A stretch of DNA of 40,322 nucleotides from a virus: positions 1 to 40,322 of IMG/VR virus record IMGVR_UViG_3300020183_003148; one strand, given 5' to 3'. The notes beneath the pieces were generated by a model that was given only the letters and a program-made list of their open reading frames with translations, was not told the DNA's origin and made no database searches. The translations under genes were made by a program, and so were the position numbers. This document shows, piece after piece, positions 23,125 to 31,831 of this stretch; position 1 is the stretch's first letter; the number at the start of each line of letters is the position of its first letter.

Positions 23125-24774
23125 TCACAACCTAGAAGGTAAATAACCCGCTGGTGGTGTTTTTTCTTGTGTATCATAATTTCCCCATACATCTTTTCCA
23201 TCAATTATAACTTCTTCTTGTTGCCCATCATTAATAAAACCGACTGGTAACATATCTTCTTCAATTTGTTTGATTCTTTGTTCATAAACCGCTTTACGAA
23301 GGTTTACATCCGTAATTTCTCTAAAATATGGATTTGTTGTTAACCATCCAAAAAGAACTAACGGCATTACCAAGTCATCATGGTATCCTTCATCAGCTGC
23401 GTAAGACCCTCTAGACTCAATAAATGTGGAAATTTCTGATATAATATCTGCATCAAACACTAATAATTTTTTCTCCTCTAACAAAGACTTAAAGTTAAAA
23501 CAACCTATTCGTTTAACTCTTTTATCAGTTGAAACACCAAGTTGTGTTTTGCCTGCACCGGCAAAACCACCTGAAACTTTTTGACCTTTTGAATCTCTTT
23601 GAACAAATAAAATGTTTTCATATTCATATTCTTGATATAAAATATGAGCAACTTGCTCTGAAGAATTTACCTCAACAAGCACATAAGCATTATTGTAATC
23701 TAATGCTGCTCTGTAAATAACAGATGGATATAACATCGGTGCTATTTGATTATCTCTATATTTAGCAACCACTTTATAAGGCACTTCAGTAATATCAACA
23801 ATTACAAATGCAGAATAGTCGCCACCAACACCTTTAGCTGTATCTGCAACAACAATATATGAATGACCTTTTTCAGGCATTTCAAAAATGTCTAAACCAT
23901 CTTTTTGATAGATTGGTTCGTTATAAGACATTTGTTCAATAACATCAGCACGAATAAGTGTAAGTGAAGAGCCAAGAAATTTACAAAGAACTTCTTGATT
24001 ATATTTGACATCGCCAAGAACTTTACGTTGTTCATCTGCCCATTTTTCATCTCGACCAGGAATCTTCCAATATGGAATAAACAACGATGTAAATCCGTTT
24101 CGACCATTCTCCGCATCATTCCAAAACTTCCAAAAATGATTATAACCAAGTGGTGTAGAAGTAATGAGAATTTTAGTTGTTTGACCAGCAGAAACAACAG
24201 GATATACCGAAGTAAAAAATGCATCAGCAACGTTGTTTGGAATAATTGCTGCTTCGTCAATGTACAATAAGTTTACAGATTTAGAACGAATACCAGCAGG
24301 AGTTGTTGCAGCAGTAAAAACTTTAGAACCATTTTCTAACTCTACATCGCCTTTGTTCCAAGTTTTGACACCTTGTTGCATCCAAAGTGGAAGATTTTCA
24401 TACATTAACTGATAGCGTGATAAGATTTCACGAGCAGTTTTATCTTTGTTGGCAAGAATAGCAACATTTTTATCGCCTTGAAATAATGTATACCAAAGAA
24501 TGTATGCAGCTGCTGTGGTGGTTTTACCTGCCTGCCGTGACTCCATAATGATAACACGGCGTTCTTTGTGAATTAGATCAATCTTTTCTTTTTGACAATC
24601 GTATAACTTAAACTTTTGAATACCATGATCAAGCGTAACAATGTAACAATAATTATCAACAAAATAAATTGGATCTTCAGTACATTTTTTGTACTCAAGA
24701 ATGTTTTCTTCGGTAAATGGTATTGTAACGCCAATCTTTTTTAGACTAGCGTTACCAAGATAATTTTCAATCAT
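23125..24774 (-). CDS. 17: Terminase large subunit gp17
   Basis: DNA-packaging ATPase and headful nuclease. Walker A SRQAGKTT (79-86), Walker B LLYIDEAA (169-176 region), coupling motif ITSTPLG (about 204-210), and the RNase H-like nuclease with first Asp in VVADTAKG (311), then later acidic residues near DEGYHDDLVMPL. Length of 549 residues matches gp17 of marine T4-like phages; T4 gp17 is longer. The ATG overlaps the stop of the Dps-like gene by one base. Confidence 0.97.
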   Translation of the reverse strand: MIENYLGNASLKKIGVTIPFTEENILEYKKCTEDPIYFVDNYCYIVTLDHGIQKFKLYDCQKEKIDLIHKERRVIIMESRQAGKTTTAAAYILWYTLFQGDKNVAILANKDKTAREILSRYQLMYENLPLWMQQGVKTWNKGDVELENGSKVFTAATTPAGIRSKSVNLLYIDEAAIIPNNVADAFFTSVYPVVSAGQTTKILITSTPLGYNHFWKFWNDAENGRNGFTSLFIPYWKIPGRDEKWADEQRKVLGDVKYNQEVLCKFLGSSLTLIRADVIEQMSYNEPIYQKDGLDIFEMPEKGHSYIVVADTAKGVGGDYSAFVIVDITEVPYKVVAKYRDNQIAPMLYPSVIYRAALDYNNAYVLVEVNSSEQVAHILYQEYEYENILFVQRDSKGQKVSGGFAGAGKTQLGVSTDKRVKRIGCFNFKSLLEEKKLLVFDADIISEISTFIESRGSYAADEGYHDDLVMPLVLFGWLTTNPYFREITDVNLRKAVYEQRIKQIEEDMLPVGFINDGQQEEVIIDGKDVWGNYDTQEKTPPAGYLPSRL

Positions 24775-25208
24775 TACTTAGTGAAGCTGCGAAGCATCCA
24801 ACCTTGCTTTTGATGTTTATCTAAAATATCTTGTAGAAAGTTACTAACGGCAGGTTCATTTGCTAGCTCAGCTACTGCGATACCAGCGCGAAGATGAATC
24901 ATATAACGTTCATTATCATCTCTTAAATTAGCCATCATATTGAGAGCACTAGGTATTAATTCTGAGTTTGGAATGTCAGATAGTTCTAACATTCTTGGTA
25001 AAGATGTTGGTGCATAAACATCAAGAGCACGAATGTGTTCAGCGATTGTGTCTACATTATTGAAAACAGATTGATAGAAATTACCAAGAAAATCGTGGTA
25101 TTGAGCAAAATCTGGACCCTCAACGTTCCAATGATATGTGTGAGCTTTAAAATATAAACCAAAAGTTGTGCCTAAAATAACTTTCATTTGTTCAATTAAT
25201 TTTTCCAT
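24774..25208 (-). CDS. Dps/ferritin-like protein
   Basis: A 144-residue four-helix protein of the Dps (DNA protection in starvation) family. The first helix has HWNVEG with ligand-position H26; the second helix has H38, then D53 and E57 in VDTIAEHIRAL, all matching Dps ferroxidase positions (E. coli H51, H63, D78, E82). The position equal to E. coli D67 is Gly42 here, so the inter-subunit iron site lacks one ligand. No Lys-rich DNA-binding tail precedes the first helix. It lies between the small and large terminase genes, 7 bases after one and overlapping the other, so it is made late. Cyanophage terminase regions carry similar genes. Protection of DNA from oxidative damage during packaging, or a virion role, is inference. 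Confidence 0.85.
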   Translation of the reverse strand: MEKLIEQMKVILGTTFGLYFKAHTYHWNVEGPDFAQYHDFLGNFYQSVFNNVDTIAEHIRALDVYAPTSLPRMLELSDIPNSELIPSALNMMANLRDDNERYMIHLRAGIAVAELANEPAVSNFLQDILDKHQKQGWMLRSFTK

Positions 25209-25215
25209 TTTAATC

Positions 25216-25614
25216 CTACTTATTTGCCTTAATGAGTTTCATTAATTCTGCGGTAGAGCCAACAAAAACAGCTTTATCAACATTAACTCCATTTGAAGAT
25301 GTTTTATCTACAACTAAATCTTTTTTTCTTTTTTGTACTTCTAGTAAATCTTTATTTAGATCCGATAAATTTTTTATCATGTTGGCGGCAACTTCATATG
25401 CTCTTGGAGACTCAGAGTGTTTTGCAACTTGTAATAAATCTTCAATGGCAAAACCGCCTTTTTGAATTAACTCACGAATATTTTTACGAGCAAACTCAGC
25501 ATCAGATTCTATTACATTGGTTTCTTCAGTAGGCACAATTTCTTGTTTAATAGTTTTAACTTCAATTGGCTCAACATTAAATATTTCAGATAATTTTTCG
25601 TTTATTTTTTTCAT
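25216..25614 (-). CDS. 16: Terminase small subunit gp16
   Basis: DNA-recognition subunit of the packaging motor. The 132-residue protein has the gp16 pattern DAEFARKNIRELIQKGG then an AIEDLLQVAKHSESPRAYEVAANMI helix pair (about 38-83), followed by a K-rich coiled coil (LEVQKRKKDL). The C-terminal end FVGSTAELMKLIK is typical. It overlaps the gp15 stop (ATGA). Confidence 0.9.
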   Translation of the reverse strand: MKKINEKLSEIFNVEPIEVKTIKQEIVPTEETNVIESDAEFARKNIRELIQKGGFAIEDLLQVAKHSESPRAYEVAANMIKNLSDLNKDLLEVQKRKKDLVVDKTSSNGVNVDKAVFVGSTAELMKLIKANK

Positions 25615-26603
25615 GTTACATTAGGCCAATATGTAATAGTTTCATTAAATCCAAAAGCATCATCTGGATCAGCAGTGTTTGGCAATGGTGTTGTTATAAT
25701 TTGCACTTGTTTTAATGGTGTAGAATCTAAAGTTGAAATTGTAAATGAGGCATTACTTAAATCACCAACAACTTTGTCTCCAACTTCAAGATATTTGTTT
25801 AAGTTACCAACAATTAAAGTGCCTGTATTACTATTACTAAAATAAAGAACTTTGCCTGTTAATTGACGATCATCTACACGAATAGTTTCAGACCTTTGAA
25901 ACTGTGAAGTCCCATTTGCAAAATCAACGTAAACAACTTGTCCATCTAAATTTTGTGGTTCAATAAAAATATTTGTATTTGCTTGACGAATAACATCACC
26001 AGATTTAATTGGTGGCCAAATAAATCCTTTAACAGTAAATGATAAATCCCAAAGAATTAATCTTGTGCTTAACATGTCTCCTTCATAATCAATAGAAGAT
26101 GATACTGAATTAAGTATAATTGGTAAATCATACTTTTTATTCATATTAGGAATAAAATCAACAGTTACAGTAAAATCTGGTGTAAAAAATGGTAATATTT
26201 GTTCAAGTATTTGTGTGCCATCTTCAGTATTTCTTACATAGATTGATAAAGAAAATTCATAGTTATATGGAATTGGAGCGTATTGAGTTTTAAGTCCAGT
26301 TGAAGTATTTGCCGAAAAATTTTGTATGGTTGTTATTTGTTTACGAGTCGGATCATAAGATAAACCATCTAAATTAAATGAAATTCTTGGTACAAGTGTA
26401 GCGATTGATTTTGTTAAAGATGGATCAGAAGTAATACGAGTGATGTATTTTTCTTTTGCACCATAGGATAATGGTACTTTAAAATATTCTTTTTTTACGC
26501 CACTTTGAGTTGTTCTTGTAACAACAAGATCATTAAATAAAGTACCAAAAGCTACTACAACTTTTCGTATTGTACGATGGCTAAAAAACTCATTACCTAA
26601 CAT
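25611..26603 (-). CDS. 15: Tail sheath stabilizer / tail terminator gp15
   Basis: Forms the ring at the head-proximal end of the tail and joins it to the neck. The 330-residue protein has the gp15 start FFSHRTIRKVVVAFGTLFND and the block VPLSYGAKEKYITRI (about 43-57), then PRISFNLDGLSYD. The region from about 210 to 310, which includes GNLNKYLEVGDKVVGDL, looks like an added beta domain not present in T4 gp15 (272 aa). The ATG overlaps the gp14 stop. Confidence 0.93.
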   Translation of the reverse strand: MLGNEFFSHRTIRKVVVAFGTLFNDLVVTRTTQSGVKKEYFKVPLSYGAKEKYITRITSDPSLTKSIATLVPRISFNLDGLSYDPTRKQITTIQNFSANTSTGLKTQYAPIPYNYEFSLSIYVRNTEDGTQILEQILPFFTPDFTVTVDFIPNMNKKYDLPIILNSVSSSIDYEGDMLSTRLILWDLSFTVKGFIWPPIKSGDVIRQANTNIFIEPQNLDGQVVYVDFANGTSQFQRSETIRVDDRQLTGKVLYFSNSNTGTLIVGNLNKYLEVGDKVVGDLSNASFTISTLDSTPLKQVQIITTPLPNTADPDDAFGFNETITYWPNVT

Positions 26604-27511
26604 TATGTTTCACCAAATGGATTGGTTTCTGTCCAATCAAGAATGCTATCACTTTCTGTTTGTATACGGTTATTGTCTACAATATCTTCAAACGCATCAT
26701 TCATTGTCGCTGTATCTGATACAACATTTGCTGTCCAAACAGCACCAGAACTTTCACCAATTACATTTGCTGAAGTAAATGTTCCTTGAACATGAATAAT
26801 GTTAACATATTTACTTGCGCTAATAACATCGGAGCTTTGCACAATAGCTTGTGCATTTGCCGCAGCAAGACTTGTACCTTGATAAACTATTTCACCATTA
26901 GCATAATGACCAGAGCCAGTTGTTAATGTAATTTTTGTACGACTGTAATTGTCACGAATTTGCTCATCAATTTCAAAAACACCAGTTTCAACAATTTCAT
27001 TTGAAAATACAAATTGTTTTAGTTTAAGAGCATAAACATAAACATTTCCACCTCGGCCGCGACCAAGTGTATAAAACATTGCTTGATCATTTTCATGTTC
27101 TACAAAGATAATTTCAAAAAAATTCTTTAAAAGAGGAATATAAATTAAATCACCTTCTCTTGGTCTTTCTAAATCTGACGGAGAAGTTGCATATTGAAAT
27201 CTTCTGCGAGAAACCAACACCGATATTTCATCACGAATTTCTAAACCAAATTTAGAAATAAAATCACCCTCACCATCCATACCTGTCACATTTTCAAGAT
27301 ACATTTCGATTGGATGTGCAGTTACATATTCTTTAAGAGTATCTTCTCCATAAATATAATCAATTTCATTATTTGCTCGAACAGTTCTTGGCAAATAATA
27401 AACATCCATGCCATAAATTTGTAAAGCTTCAATAACCAAATCTTCAACAAGAAGTTGTTCTTGTGTTATTTGATTTTGAGGAAAATTATTGAAATAAAGA
27501 TTAGTGGCCAC
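26603..27511 (-). CDS. 14: Neck protein gp14
   Basis: Neck protein between portal/gp13 and tail. The 302-residue protein has the family start with QEQLLVEDLVIEALQIYGMDVYYLPRT and EIDYIYGED. A G.G.FISKFGLEI..E.....SRRRF block follows (about 85-108), then REGDLIYIPLLKNFFEI. Residues about 195-260 add a repeat-like beta region (GSGHYANGEIVYQG). It begins 3 bases after the gp13 stop. Confidence 0.93.
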   Translation of the reverse strand: MATNLYFNNFPQNQITQEQLLVEDLVIEALQIYGMDVYYLPRTVRANNEIDYIYGEDTLKEYVTAHPIEMYLENVTGMDGEGDFISKFGLEIRDEISVLVSRRRFQYATSPSDLERPREGDLIYIPLLKNFFEIIFVEHENDQAMFYTLGRGRGGNVYVYALKLKQFVFSNEIVETGVFEIDEQIRDNYSRTKITLTTGSGHYANGEIVYQGTSLAAANAQAIVQSSDVISASKYVNIIHVQGTFTSANVIGESSGAVWTANVVSDTATMNDAFEDIVDNNRIQTESDSILDWTETNPFGET

Positions 27512-27514
27512 AAA

Positions 27515-28468
27515 TTATCCCGACAAGATTTCACTAGGCATACTAGTTGAATTATACATTTGTTCTTCTAAGTTTTTAATTTCTTCTATAGCCTCATCAT
27601 AAATTTGTTGACCATTAAGAGTTACACCACCTGGCATTTGAATACCAGCAAACTTTTTAAGATTGGAGCCCCATTGCATTTTAATTTTTGCAGTGGCATA
27701 TGCTTTTAAAAAACGATTATCAAAAACATCAGTTAAACCAGTTACTGTCATTGTTGCTGTTGCATTTGATGCCGCTGGCGCTGTCGTAAGTGTAATATTT
27801 GTTGGTGAATTAATTGTTCTAACTTGAAGTGATTCATCACCAAAATTTACAAAATCATTTTCAACAATTTCTTGGTCAAATTTTGTTCCTGTGCCTATGA
27901 CTGTTGTATTACCAGAAACAAGGTTTACTGTGCCAGTTAAATTAACAAGTTCTGGATTCATTTTACGATAACACTCAATAATTACATAGTCACCAACTTC
28001 TACATCTCTTTCCCAATCAATATCTAAAAACACTTTGTTTTGCACTCGATTAAAACGAAATTGTGGTTTTCCAGAAAAAAGAAGATTTAAAGTTTGTATG
28101 TGTTGCATTGTAATTTCATAAGACACATAAGAAACTGAAGTAAAGTCATATAAATCATGCAGTCTTAGTTGATATCTAAGATCAAACATGTTAACTGATG
28201 AATTTGAATCGTCAAACGGTAAAACACCAATAACAAAAAGAACCGCATCGGGAGCATAAATCCAACGGCGGTCAATGTCAGTTTGAGTAATTTTATGCTT
28301 CATAAAGAGTTTTTCTGTACCATCATAGTGGTAATCATAGAAAAAACTCAAGGCATCATCAATACGATCATCAACTTGATCGTCATCTACATTAATATCA
28401 ATAACTGGCCAACCTAATCTTCTAAGACAATAATCTTTAAACTGTAATCTTGTTGTTGGAGCAGCCAT
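27515..28468 (-). CDS. 13: Neck protein gp13
   Basis: Head-completion neck protein. The 317-residue protein has the family start FKDYCLRRLGWPVIDINVDDDQVDDRIDDALSFF.DYHYDG and the KIKMQWGSNLKKFAG block near the end. An inserted beta segment (about 175-245) carries VNLVSGNTTVIGTGTKFDQEI, a common phage beta-module. AAGGA lies 5 bases before the ATG and a GATAAATA late element 21 bases upstream. Confidence 0.93.
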   Translation of the reverse strand: MAAPTTRLQFKDYCLRRLGWPVIDINVDDDQVDDRIDDALSFFYDYHYDGTEKLFMKHKITQTDIDRRWIYAPDAVLFVIGVLPFDDSNSSVNMFDLRYQLRLHDLYDFTSVSYVSYEITMQHIQTLNLLFSGKPQFRFNRVQNKVFLDIDWERDVEVGDYVIIECYRKMNPELVNLTGTVNLVSGNTTVIGTGTKFDQEIVENDFVNFGDESLQVRTINSPTNITLTTAPAASNATATMTVTGLTDVFDNRFLKAYATAKIKMQWGSNLKKFAGIQMPGGVTLNGQQIYDEAIEEIKNLEEQMYNSTSMPSEILSG

Positions 28469-28489
28469 AAAAATCCTTCGTTTATCGTG

Positions 28490-28497
28490 TATTTATC
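28490..28497 (-). promoter_or_regulatory. Late promoter element for the gp13-gp17 operon
   Basis: GATAAATA on the minus strand, 21 bases before the gp13 ATG. The operon gp13, gp14, gp15, gp16, Dps-like, gp17 has only tiny gaps or overlaps, so this single element could serve all six genes. Confidence 0.7.
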
Positions 28498-28926
28498 TCA
28501 CAAATACTTTAGAACTTCTGCCGGTTTTACAAAAGCCTCCTCTCTATAATCACATTGTTCCCATAACCAAAATTGTTTTTCACGCAAATACGAACGATCT
28601 TTTAATAAATTAATATTTTCCGAATGACCAAATATTAAAGGATCAGACTGTCCAAAAAGCACAATACCTGGTTTGTTAGAATTCCAAGCTAAATGTTGAA
28701 AAAAACTATCAACTGAAATCCATATTCGACATTCGTTTATGAGGTTTCGCAACTCAGTAATTGATAAATTTTTACGAAAATTTTCAACTAATTGCTCTTC
28801 ACCATCGATGCCAACTTGTATGATTGGTTCTTGAATAAGAGATATTAATTCTTTCCAATATGGATAATTTTTTGGATTTTTTTTACCATCTCTAAGTTCT
28901 TTTGAGTATGGAGAAATAATAATCAT
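28498..28926 (-). CDS. GT9-type glycosyltransferase, C-terminal half only
   Basis: A 142-residue protein starting MIIISPYSKELRDGKKNPK. It matches the second half of GT9 (ADP-heptose-type) transferases: the P-Y-S-K..R.GK.NPK.YPYW entry and the nucleotide-sugar binding end with CRIWISVDSFFQHLAW then PGIVLFGQSDP. An upstream ATG at 29010 is open but lies deep inside the preceding GT2 gene; the ATG at 28926 overlaps that gene's TGA (ATGA) and is more plausible. The missing first half is the C-terminus of the GT2 gene upstream, in a different frame by -1. This may be a true two-subunit arrangement, a -1 frameshift, or a recent break. It ends just before the gp13 late promoter. Confidence 0.7.
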   Translation of the reverse strand: MIIISPYSKELRDGKKNPKNYPYWKELISLIQEPIIQVGIDGEEQLVENFRKNLSITELRNLINECRIWISVDSFFQHLAWNSNKPGIVLFGQSDPLIFGHSENINLLKDRSYLREKQFWLWEQCDYREEAFVKPAEVLKYL

Positions 28927-29888
28927 TTTACACCATACATCTTTCTGAAAGCTTTCTCTAAAGAATTTTTCCAATTCCATTGATCCATTTTTTTGTAAAT
29001 ACTGTAACAATCTAAATCACCAAAAAGTCTCATAGCATCATCGATGCTTCTGCCTGGAACTATTTCAGGATAACACGAAAATACTGCAGCATTTTTTATT
29101 AATGGTAAAACACTAGTAAACACCAAATGATCGCCCATGCCAGAGTTTAAAACAACGATTGTTTTATCTTTATACTCTAAATGATTTCTAAAAATATATT
29201 CATCATGGTCAAACATATCCTTTTGAAATGTTCTAATGCCACCATTTCGATTTCTTAAATGCCAAGTTACTGTATTTGGTATAACAAGAAGTTTATATCC
29301 TTTTTGTTTTAAACCAAAAGTAAAAAGTGTTTCTTCTCGGTGAGCAACCTGAGATAAACCTAAATTGTAGTCATGTATTCCAGCACGATATAAAAATGAA
29401 CAATGTAAATGATCTACTTCTTTTATATCTTTAATATAATCCCATTGAATATTTTGTTCATCAATATCGTCAATCTTACCAGTTGAATTTAATCCTTTAA
29501 TAAATGGCGGTGTTAGTACAGAACCACCAACAGCACCAACATCTGATGCGGTATGTTTATATAAATTTTCTAAAACATTTGAATCAGCTATAGTATCATC
29601 ATCTAAACGCCAAACCCATTCATAATCCATGGTATTGGCCATTTGATGATTAAAATGTTGGCCTTTTTTCTGACCAAAAATAACTTGCCATTCGATATTT
29701 TTTTCATCCAACATACGAAAAAGATATTCATAGTGTTGTATTTCTCTTATATCTTTTGGTTGTTCATTATCATCAAAAATAACCAACTTATTTGGTTTTA
29801 AAGTTTGTGTTATAACTGATTGAATTGCCATTGGCAAAGTTGTGTCATATCGGCCTCTGGTCGAAATAGAACATAATATGTTGGTCAT
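28923..29888 (-). CDS. GT2 glycosyltransferase with a C-terminal GT9 N-half
   Basis: A 321-residue protein. Residues 1-240 are a GT-A family 2 transferase: STRGRYD at the start, a VIFDD strand near 36-40, and the metal-binding DDD in WRLDDDT (93-99). Residues 242-321 (KTIVVLNSGMGDHLVFTSVL onward) match the N-terminal donor half of GT9 heptosyltransferase-like enzymes, whose acceptor or second half is the next ORF. Its start overlaps the stop of the big GT gene (ATGA) and its stop overlaps the next start (ATGA). Likely adds sugars to virion proteins, host surface or DNA; the target is unknown. Confidence 0.85.
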   Translation of the reverse strand: MTNILCSISTRGRYDTTLPMAIQSVITQTLKPNKLVIFDDNEQPKDIREIQHYEYLFRMLDEKNIEWQVIFGQKKGQHFNHQMANTMDYEWVWRLDDDTIADSNVLENLYKHTASDVGAVGGSVLTPPFIKGLNSTGKIDDIDEQNIQWDYIKDIKEVDHLHCSFLYRAGIHDYNLGLSQVAHREETLFTFGLKQKGYKLLVIPNTVTWHLRNRNGGIRTFQKDMFDHDEYIFRNHLEYKDKTIVVLNSGMGDHLVFTSVLPLIKNAAVFSCYPEIVPGRSIDDAMRLFGDLDCYSIYKKMDQWNWKNSLEKAFRKMYGVK

Positions 29889-31816
29889 TTAAAAGCTTCC
29901 ACTGTCAAAAACAAATGATGTGTTTCATTCATAACATATTTAGATGCAGGTCGAACACGGTTAACTGTTTGAAAACCAGCCCAACCAAGATTTGCTCTTA
30001 ATTGTGTTTCAGTAAATAAAAATTTATGTGTTTGGCCTGGTATCCACGCATGAGCAAAAAAATGTCCGTATAAAAGAATACGCCACTGTTCAATATCCAT
30101 GCCGGTTGCTGGATTACCTTCAACAAATGATCGGCAAGTTTCTAAAAAGTCTGGCGTTTCAAGATATAATTTGCCGCCAGGTTTTAACACACGATACCAC
30201 TCTTTGAGAACCTCTTGTATTTCAAAAAAATGAAAATGTTCAATGATATGAAACGCTTTAATTTCATCAACAGTATTGTCATCATATGGTAGTTTTTGTA
30301 CATCAAGACGAACATCGCATTTAGCATCTTCAGGTGCATATAAATCAATGTTAATATAATTTTCATCATAATCATGGCCGCAGGCCAAATGTAATTTTAA
30401 AGATGGTAATTGTTGATGTTTTTGCCAAAATAAATTCATTTTTGAGGCACCTTTAGATGCTTCAGTATTGTTTCTAACCAAATAACGAATAGTAATTTCT
30501 GAATCCTTAAAGAACACATGGCCTTTTTCATATAATCTTAACCACATATCCCAATCTTCAACACTGTTTATTGTATCATCAAATTTTGTATCTAAAAAAC
30601 ACCGTGCATTAGCAACTACACTTGATATCCAAATAAAATTGTTGTGTCTTAATTGTTTACCAATAAATGTATGTGGCACAACAATATTATAAGGAAAAAG
30701 AACATTGCCGTTTTCATCACAAAATTGCGGTGTTGAATAAACAACATTACAGTTTTGTGTTTGTAAAGTTTCTAAGGCTCTTTGTAAATGATTTGGAAAC
30801 CAAACATCATCTGAATCTAAAAATGCAATGTAATCGCAACCAACAGCAAGCGCAGATTCAATTGCTCGATTTCTTGCGTAAGCTTGTCCTTTATTTTGTT
30901 CGCCTTTAATGTAAACTAAAGATGTGTTTGCAAATAAAAGTTCTTGTAATCCTTTTTCTACACCATCAGTTGAACAATCATCGTATATATAATGAACAAC
31001 ATTTCCCATATTTTGTGTTTTAACAGAATTAATGGCATGAAAAATATGTTCAATATCATTGTATAATGGTGTTATAATGCCTATTTTAAGGTGATTCATA
31101 TTTTTTTCTTTTTTCCAATCTTGATTATACTTAGTTGCAACTCTAATTGCATTCTTTAAAAATATTTCTTTCCAATTAGGCACTAATTTATTATCGTGAA
31201 CTGTGCCTTCGCCAAGATGATAGATTGGAAATGAACCAGTAAAGTATTTTTTATTAAGTTTTATTTTACTTGAAACTTCGACAACTTCAAAACCCGCAGC
31301 CTCAGTTAAAATACAAAACTCCATATCTTCACCAGAGCCTGTGCCATATTCTTCATTAAGTAAACCAATTGTGTCAAAAACTTTACGATCAATCATTACA
31401 CAAAAAAATACCGCAAAATCTTTTTGCATTACTCGTGAGTATTCTTTTACCACACAAGTTATACCACATTTTGAATTATCAAAGCCAGATGCTAATAAAT
31501 TTAACCAAGTATTTTTTTCTTGATTTAAAAATTTAGTATCGTTATTGAGAAGAATTATTTTTTCACCAGAAGAAGCTAAAATACCAAGATTTGTAGCTTT
31601 TGGATAACCAAGTGGTTCATCAGACCAAATCACTTTTAGATTTGGTATGAAAGATTTAAGATCGTTTAGGTAATCTTTTGTATTATCAGTACACCCATTA
31701 GCAGATATAATTATTTCTACATCTTCTAAATCGGTATACTGAACGATAGATTCAATACATGGTTTAAGAAAATCATCACAATGATTATATGTCGGTATCA
31801 CCACACTGTATTTCAT
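29885..31816 (-). CDS. GT2-GT2-methyltransferase fusion protein
   Basis: A 643-residue three-part enzyme. Residues 1-230: GT2 domain beginning SVVIPTYNHCDD, with a NND variant of the DXD motif at 91-93. Residues 243-450: a second GT2 beginning IGIITPLYND with DSDD at 334-337. Residues 473-643: a class I SAM methyltransferase of the type-11 kind, with motif I LHLACG (475-480), the YRVLKPGGKLYLETPD block (541-556) and a typical HIIEHF segment. The joint at residue 240 lies just after a lysine-rich run and has an in-frame ATG, so an internal start is possible. Placed between fibre and neck genes, it suggests glycan building with terminal methylation, probably of a virion or surface glycan (inference). 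Confidence 0.88.
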   Translation of the reverse strand: MKYSVVIPTYNHCDDFLKPCIESIVQYTDLEDVEIIISANGCTDNTKDYLNDLKSFIPNLKVIWSDEPLGYPKATNLGILASSGEKIILLNNDTKFLNQEKNTWLNLLASGFDNSKCGITCVVKEYSRVMQKDFAVFFCVMIDRKVFDTIGLLNEEYGTGSGEDMEFCILTEAAGFEVVEVSSKIKLNKKYFTGSFPIYHLGEGTVHDNKLVPNWKEIFLKNAIRVATKYNQDWKKEKNMNHLKIGIITPLYNDIEHIFHAINSVKTQNMGNVVHYIYDDCSTDGVEKGLQELLFANTSLVYIKGEQNKGQAYARNRAIESALAVGCDYIAFLDSDDVWFPNHLQRALETLQTQNCNVVYSTPQFCDENGNVLFPYNIVVPHTFIGKQLRHNNFIWISSVVANARCFLDTKFDDTINSVEDWDMWLRLYEKGHVFFKDSEITIRYLVRNNTEASKGASKMNLFWQKHQQLPSLKLHLACGHDYDENYINIDLYAPEDAKCDVRLDVQKLPYDDNTVDEIKAFHIIEHFHFFEIQEVLKEWYRVLKPGGKLYLETPDFLETCRSFVEGNPATGMDIEQWRILLYGHFFAHAWIPGQTHKFLFTETQLRANLGWAGFQTVNRVRPASKYVMNETHHLFLTVEAFK

Positions 31817-31831
31817 AATAATTCCAAAATT

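Noticed and set aside
28927-29010. Upstream extension of the GT9 C-half ORF to an ATG at 29010
   Set aside because: This would overlap 88 bases with the GT2 gene and add residues (LQKNGSMELEKFF...) unrelated to GT9; the ATGA overlap at 28926 is the normal coupling form.
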